Below are positions 59,816-64,000 of a stretch of 64,000 nucleotides of DNA, one piece after another. The notes beneath the pieces were generated by a model. The model saw only the letters and a list, made by a program, of their open reading frames with translations, was not told the origin of the DNA and ran no database searches. Both the position numbers and the translations under genes were made by a program. Source of the stretch: Gonapodya prolifera JEL478 (lineage: Eukaryota; Monoblepharomycota; Monoblepharidomycetes; Monoblepharidales; Gonapodyaceae). Within the stretch, counting starts at the first letter, position 1. The number at the start of each line of letters is the position of its first letter. The stretch is taken from NCBI GenBank assembly GCA_001574975.1, contig KQ965753.1:394713-458712 (forward strand). The letters run 5' to 3'.

Positions 59816-61070
59816 CGTAGGATATTAAGTTGATGGGCTGCTGTGTAGCGATTGCTAGTCTCTTTTAGCCCGGTTTCCCTGCTTTTATGTGACCCGGGAA
59901 CTCAAAGGACCGATGACCTTAGAAGAATCAGGAGGTGCAAATCAGAGACAAAGGATCGGGCGATGCGGGTAAACATTCACCCTGTGCTGTGGCCACTCTA
60001 CTTTGATTCCTCGAGGAAATGGCATCGTGTTTTCCTAATTGGGGTGTGACTAAGGCAAGACGCTGAAAACCTGCAGGCACAGTCGTATCTCGCCTTAGGT
60101 CTCTCGTTATTGCGCCTGGGTGTTGGGCCTCGGTGGCGACTCGTTATGGATTTTAGACTTTACAACAACAAAGGCGAACCCAAAGGTCTGAGACCGGGTC
60201 ATCTTCGGGGGTCTGTGAAGTTTACAAAACAAAGGCAGAACGTCATAAATGTCAGATGCCGTTCTCATAATTCGGCCAGGAATTCTCGGCCCCTCGGTTC
60301 GGTCCAAATCATGCACAGCAGGCCTTTCCGCGTCTCCCAGACGAACTCAAATCGCACATGAACCAAACTATCAAAAAAGAACACCATCTCCGTATTGCCA
60401 GGTTTCTGCAGCGATCCGGCCCATTCCGATCCTCGCATTCACCTTTCAGCACCTTTCATGCACCATGGAGGTCGCCACATATGGACCTCATTTACTCACA
60501 TCATCCACATGTGGTTACGGGGCTGCCTTGGCTACGTAGTTTACACCGTAATCTTGCTTCTCTGATCTTTGTTCCACAACTCGACCCACCCCCGGAGACA
60601 TATCCAATCAGACATTTCCCCGCACATCCCGTCAGGTCATTCCCCAATTCAAGGTGCCATGGGATAACGATTCCGTCATGATCTGGGTACATATAATTTC
60701 TTGGCACCATGTGTGCGCTTATCGCTGCGATCTTCCTTTCTCCAACTCGAAAAACTCTTCCAACAAACGCCGCGCTGATCTCCGAAAACCACCTCTAATG
60801 ACGCCACACATGTCCTCGTTACTTCAAATCGACGACACGTCACGCACTTGCCACTACGTGTCTTGGTCTTCCCTCTGATCTTCCCCACTCAGGTTCAGTC
60901 CTTCGAGATTGACGCTCTGTACGAATATTTTCTTCACCTGGAACACATCGACAATACTTCTCACTACCGTTATGCTTCTCCGACTCGATCGAAATTTCTT
61001 CCAGTCCCTCATGCCAACAGTGGCCCCCCGAAAAAGATACCTATCAACAACGTCACGACGCCACACCTCC
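59816..61070. other. About 1.25 kb without a supported gene
   Basis: No family match or splice-supported exon chain on either strand. Contains the upstream region of the fasciclin gene. Confidence 0.45.
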
Positions 61071-62367
61071 TCACTTCCTCATCTCAAACCCCAAATACAA
61101 CCTCTCAACCCCAAACCTCTCCTTCAACGCCCTCCTCTCCGCGGTCTCCTCCTCGGTCGTCTGCCCCATCACGCGTTCCTCCACTTCGCGGGGGATGTTG
61201 AAGGTCTTGACTTTCACGCTCGCGAACCCGATAGACGTGGCGAGGCGTGTGAGTGAGGACGAGCAGTGCAGGACCCGGGGTACGCGTGTGGGGGTGGTAG
61301 TGGCGGGGGAGGGGGAGGGGACGTTGGTGGTGGTGGAGACCATGAGCCACGGGACGGGCGGCGTGACGTCGGATCCCGACTCAGGCTCGGACACACCCAC
61401 GGACAACCCGAATAGCACCCCGCCCGGCGCGAGAACCGCGTACAGTTTGGTCAGCATCGCACGCACACCGGCTTCACTGAGTACGTGCAGCACGGCGCCC
61501 GCGTAGATGAAGTGGGTGCCTGCGTCGAGGAATGTGATAATGTCGGGCCGAGATGATGTGGACGGGTCGTCGGTGATGTCCCCAAAGAACGTATGCACAG
61601 GCGGCGGAGTGGAGGCGTCTTGGAAGAGGGAGAGACCGAGTTTCCTGCGGTTTGGAGGTGATCAGCTTGTCGTACTAAGGTGGAGAAGGAAAAACGGTCT
61701 TACCAGTAATTGTCGGTGATGTCAACGGCGAGGATGTTTTCGGCGGGCCTTAAGGGCCGAACGTGAGGAAGGGGGCGTGGTGTTTGATTGTCTCAGCATC
61801 GAAGGCCAATCACACTAATCTCAACATCGCGTTTCAACTCACCACCCATCCGCGACCACCTTCCTCACATCCGTCCCGAACGCGCACCCTACCTCCTACC
61901 ATACCACACACCAACTTTCAGTTTTCACATTCACGTTCCCCAATCCCCCTCGCATAAACCCAAATTGATCCGCCTCACCCACCATGAACCGCTTCCCCTC
62001 AGCCTTGGCAGCGAGCATCTCCTCGTACACGGGGTACCGCGCGATCCTGGGCGAGAGGTACGTCGCGCGGCGCATGCAGCGGTAGATGTGGGTCTTGTGT
62101 GGGAGGGAGCGGGGGGTGTGGATTGCGAAGACAGGGGATGGACGGTGAGCTTTCGAAACCATTGCGGCAAAAGGCCGTGGCTTCACCCCTCCGGCCTCCG
62201 GGACCACGCCACACCATCCAACTCACAGCACACCCAACCATGTCCCTCCAATTGTCCTCCGCATGCGCTCTCAGCACCCCAAGGTCCTTCTCCCCCGTCC
62301 ATCGGGACAGGAACGCGAGGTCCGAGTCGGCGATAGGAGGTGGGGTTGCGGGCGTGGGTGCGGGCAT
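61071..62367 (-). CDS. SAM-dependent methyltransferase (class I)
   Basis: Five exons. The first (from 62367) reads TPPPIADSDLAFLSRWTGEK. The next carries THIYRCMRRATYLSPRIARY. A 53-nt exon encodes EVGCAFGTDVRKVVADGW, the SAM-binding motif I. Another gives AENILAVDITDNYW (motif II, acidic Asp). The last gives KLGLSLFQD, DIITFLDAGTHFIYAGAVLH (motif IV region), LYAVLAPGGVLFGLSVGVSE and VERLYLGFEMRK. All junctions join in frame. This matches a fungal methyltransferase group of unknown substrate; some members sit near secondary-metabolite genes, but nothing of that kind is next to it here. Confidence 0.82.
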
Positions 62368-63794
62368 TGAATGGTATGTGCGGGTGTTTGGGTGGAAGGA
62401 ATTGTGCCAAGATATCGGAGGTCGGCGTTTTTATGGGCTGCCATCGGAGGGACTGCGGTCGGCAGGTACGGCCGTAGAAGTGCGGGTAAGGTTATGAAAC
62501 GTGGGCGAGTGTGGGGTCCGCGGAGTGGCGGGAGGGAAGGATTAAACGTTTGTGTATTGTGTGGTTGTATTTGTGGGATTGCGGGTGTCTTGGTTTGGTC
62601 TCGGGAACTCGACATTCGCCCCTTTGGTTTCCATTTTTCGAGAACATATCGGTACTATGAACAAATACATGTAAAGGCAGTACCACGTTGGTCCAAACTT
62701 GATACAACGTGGCTGTACAGTCTGCTCGGCGCCGCTCGACCGTCGATCGACGTCCGTACCGATCAGCTTCACACATCCACACCACACTTCTTCGCACAGC
62801 ACCCAACTGCACTCACAGTAACAGACTGCCTCCACCACTTCCACTCGCTGCCGAGAGGACAGTACCGTGCTCTTCGAGCTCCTGGAGCTTGAACGTGCGA
62901 GAGGCGACGTTGAGGCCCGACATGGCCTTTTGCTCGTTGGCGACAAACGCTGATGGAGGTTGGCGATTTCGGGATCGATTTGGAGAGTGGGAGAATGCAT
63001 GAGTCGAGACACAGAATCAGTCGTGTTGTTGACTTTTGCGGGTAAAGGGGGGGATTCGGCGGATGCTTACCTTCAGCGCCGTGAATCTCTGGCTGTCCAG
63101 GCGTGAAGGACGATCACGTCGGGCGCGGATACTTTCTGGTGGATGGCATAAGTAAGACACCAAGCCACAACAGAAATTGCGAGAGTATGCCCCTTTACGG
63201 AGTATTCGCCCTCCGGCGGACTCCTCGGTCAGCACCTCCGCGCGCTTAGGGCTCGGGCTCGCTGCGCTCGCGGAGCTCGACTCCACTTCACTCGGCTTCG
63301 CCTCGTTCGTTCCGTCTCACCCCCGATATGTATTCGAATGTCCCTCACCTTGAGAATCTGAATGGAGTGAGAGGGAGAATTTGGGTGCCGCAAAACGTGT
63401 GTTTGGGCTTATGTAGTTTAGTTGCACCGTGCAGATTTTATTGCCAAGCAGGGAAGGACCCAATATATTACAGTGACCATTTTAAAATAAATTTAAAAGT
63501 GCACGACGGAACGATGTGGATCTCATTGGGAAGAAGGCTGGCGCATCGACACCTCGCCTCAGTCATATACAGACGCTCCAACCAAGAATTATACGTCAGA
63601 AAGTCTTTTCAAAATAAAATAATTGTCTATCTTAGTGCATGCAGTTGCAGAGTCGCCCCACAAATGCATCAACTTTACGTTGTGATCGGTTGTTTTGGAC
63701 TGGTCGCACCACTTACCTGGCACATCGGCAGATCTTCTGTGACCACAGACGTGGCAGAACCCGCTGAACAAAGCACTCCCCAGCAATCGGCGGC
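62368..63794. other. About 1.4 kb, no resolved gene
   Basis: A minus-strand stretch near 63000-62810 (MHSPTLQIDPEIANLHQ; MSGLNVASRTFKLQELEEHG) looks coding and may be a small protein with an intron, but its ends are not supported. Nothing else recognised. Confidence 0.4.
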
Positions 63795-64000
63795 ATGAAC
63801 ACGCCGCAGCCGCAGTCCGCAGTGGGGTCCCTCGCCAGCAAGCCGTCTGCGCCACCGCCCCTGTCTGGCGTGGGCGGAGTGTCGCAGCAGATGCAGTCTT
63901 CGCAGCCACCGACGCAACCGCAGTACCCACAGCACTCGCAGGCGGGACAGACGCACGGGCCACCCCGCGGCGCAGAGCAGCCGATGGGCGCAGGCACACA
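63795..64000 (+). CDS. Start of a Gln/Pro-rich protein (runs off the window)
   Basis: From ATG at 63795 the frame is open to the edge: MNTPQPQSAVGSLASKPSAP then SQQMQSSQPPTQPQYPQHSQ. Such Gln/Pro-rich starts are common in transcriptional regulators and chromatin-remodelling subunits; identity cannot be given from 68 residues. The opposite strand is also open but is Cys-rich by mirror of the Gln/Pro codons, which favours the plus strand. Confidence 0.5.
   Translation, partial: MNTPQPQSAVGSLASKPSAPPPLSGVGGVSQQMQSSQPPTQPQYPQHSQAGQTHGPPRGAEQPMGAGT

Noticed and set aside
63589-63999. Cys-rich protein on the minus strand at the right edge
   Set aside because: The Cys residues arise from reading Gln/Ala codons (CAG, GCA) backwards. 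The plus-strand Gln/Pro-rich frame with a clear ATG is the more likely gene.

Overview
The window reads as nuclear DNA of a fungus. Genes are intron-rich (mostly 50-100 nt GT-AG introns) and lie on both strands with short spacers. Recognisable genes are eukaryotic: ribosomal protein eL22, enolase, the RES-complex splicing factor Ist3/RBMX2, Vtc1, a PPR protein, a mitochondrial release factor, an SCP-type phosphatase and a fungal ankyrin-DIL protein. A secreted EXORDIUM-like protein fused to plant-style leucine-rich repeats hints at an early-diverging, perhaps zoosporic, fungus; that placement is inference. There are 27 Ns at 17649-17675, so this is a draft scaffold.

Layout. 1-2866 (-): a repeat protein whose approx. 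75-130 aa units pair a KDQ motif with an ASDLS motif; it runs off the left edge. 3099-4374 (-): F-box-like protein. 4687-13180 (-): four tandem copies (A-D) of a short-chain dehydrogenase. A and C are intact and B and D are decayed; all retain a 5-nt internal exon (its donor is lost in B). A small membrane protein lies between C and D. 13411-17498 (-): large PPR protein. 17600-20086: the gap and poorly resolved genes. 20101-21069 and 27800-28785: inverted duplicates, each with one member of a small Pro-rich 'PGHAE' family; a third member is at 29298-29942. Between the arms lie eL22, an ACT-domain protein and the ankyrin-DIL protein. 30-34.5 kb (+): an unresolved spliced gene and a DLDQT phosphatase. 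34674-36445 (-): decayed mitochondrial release factor. 37851-39913 (-): the EXO-LRR fusion. 40412-42457 (-): enolase.

43-64 kb holds a Ser-rich protein, a truncated acetate-transporter-family gene, a gene with an in-frame TGA, a Gfo/Idh/MocA oxidoreductase, Ist3, Vtc1, a hydrophilic protein, a low-complexity protein, two tandem fasciclin genes (one intact and GPI-type, one frameshifted), a methyltransferase and the start of a Gln/Pro-rich protein.

These genes do not form one pathway. The recurring theme is local duplication followed by decay of one copy (dehydrogenases, fasciclins, probably the release factor), alongside two lineage-specific protein designs (KDQ/ASDLS repeats, PGHAE family). 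Splice junctions were placed by hand. Where exon lengths sum to a multiple of three (dehydrogenases A and C, EXO-LRR, eL22, the PGHAE genes, Vtc1) the models are strong.
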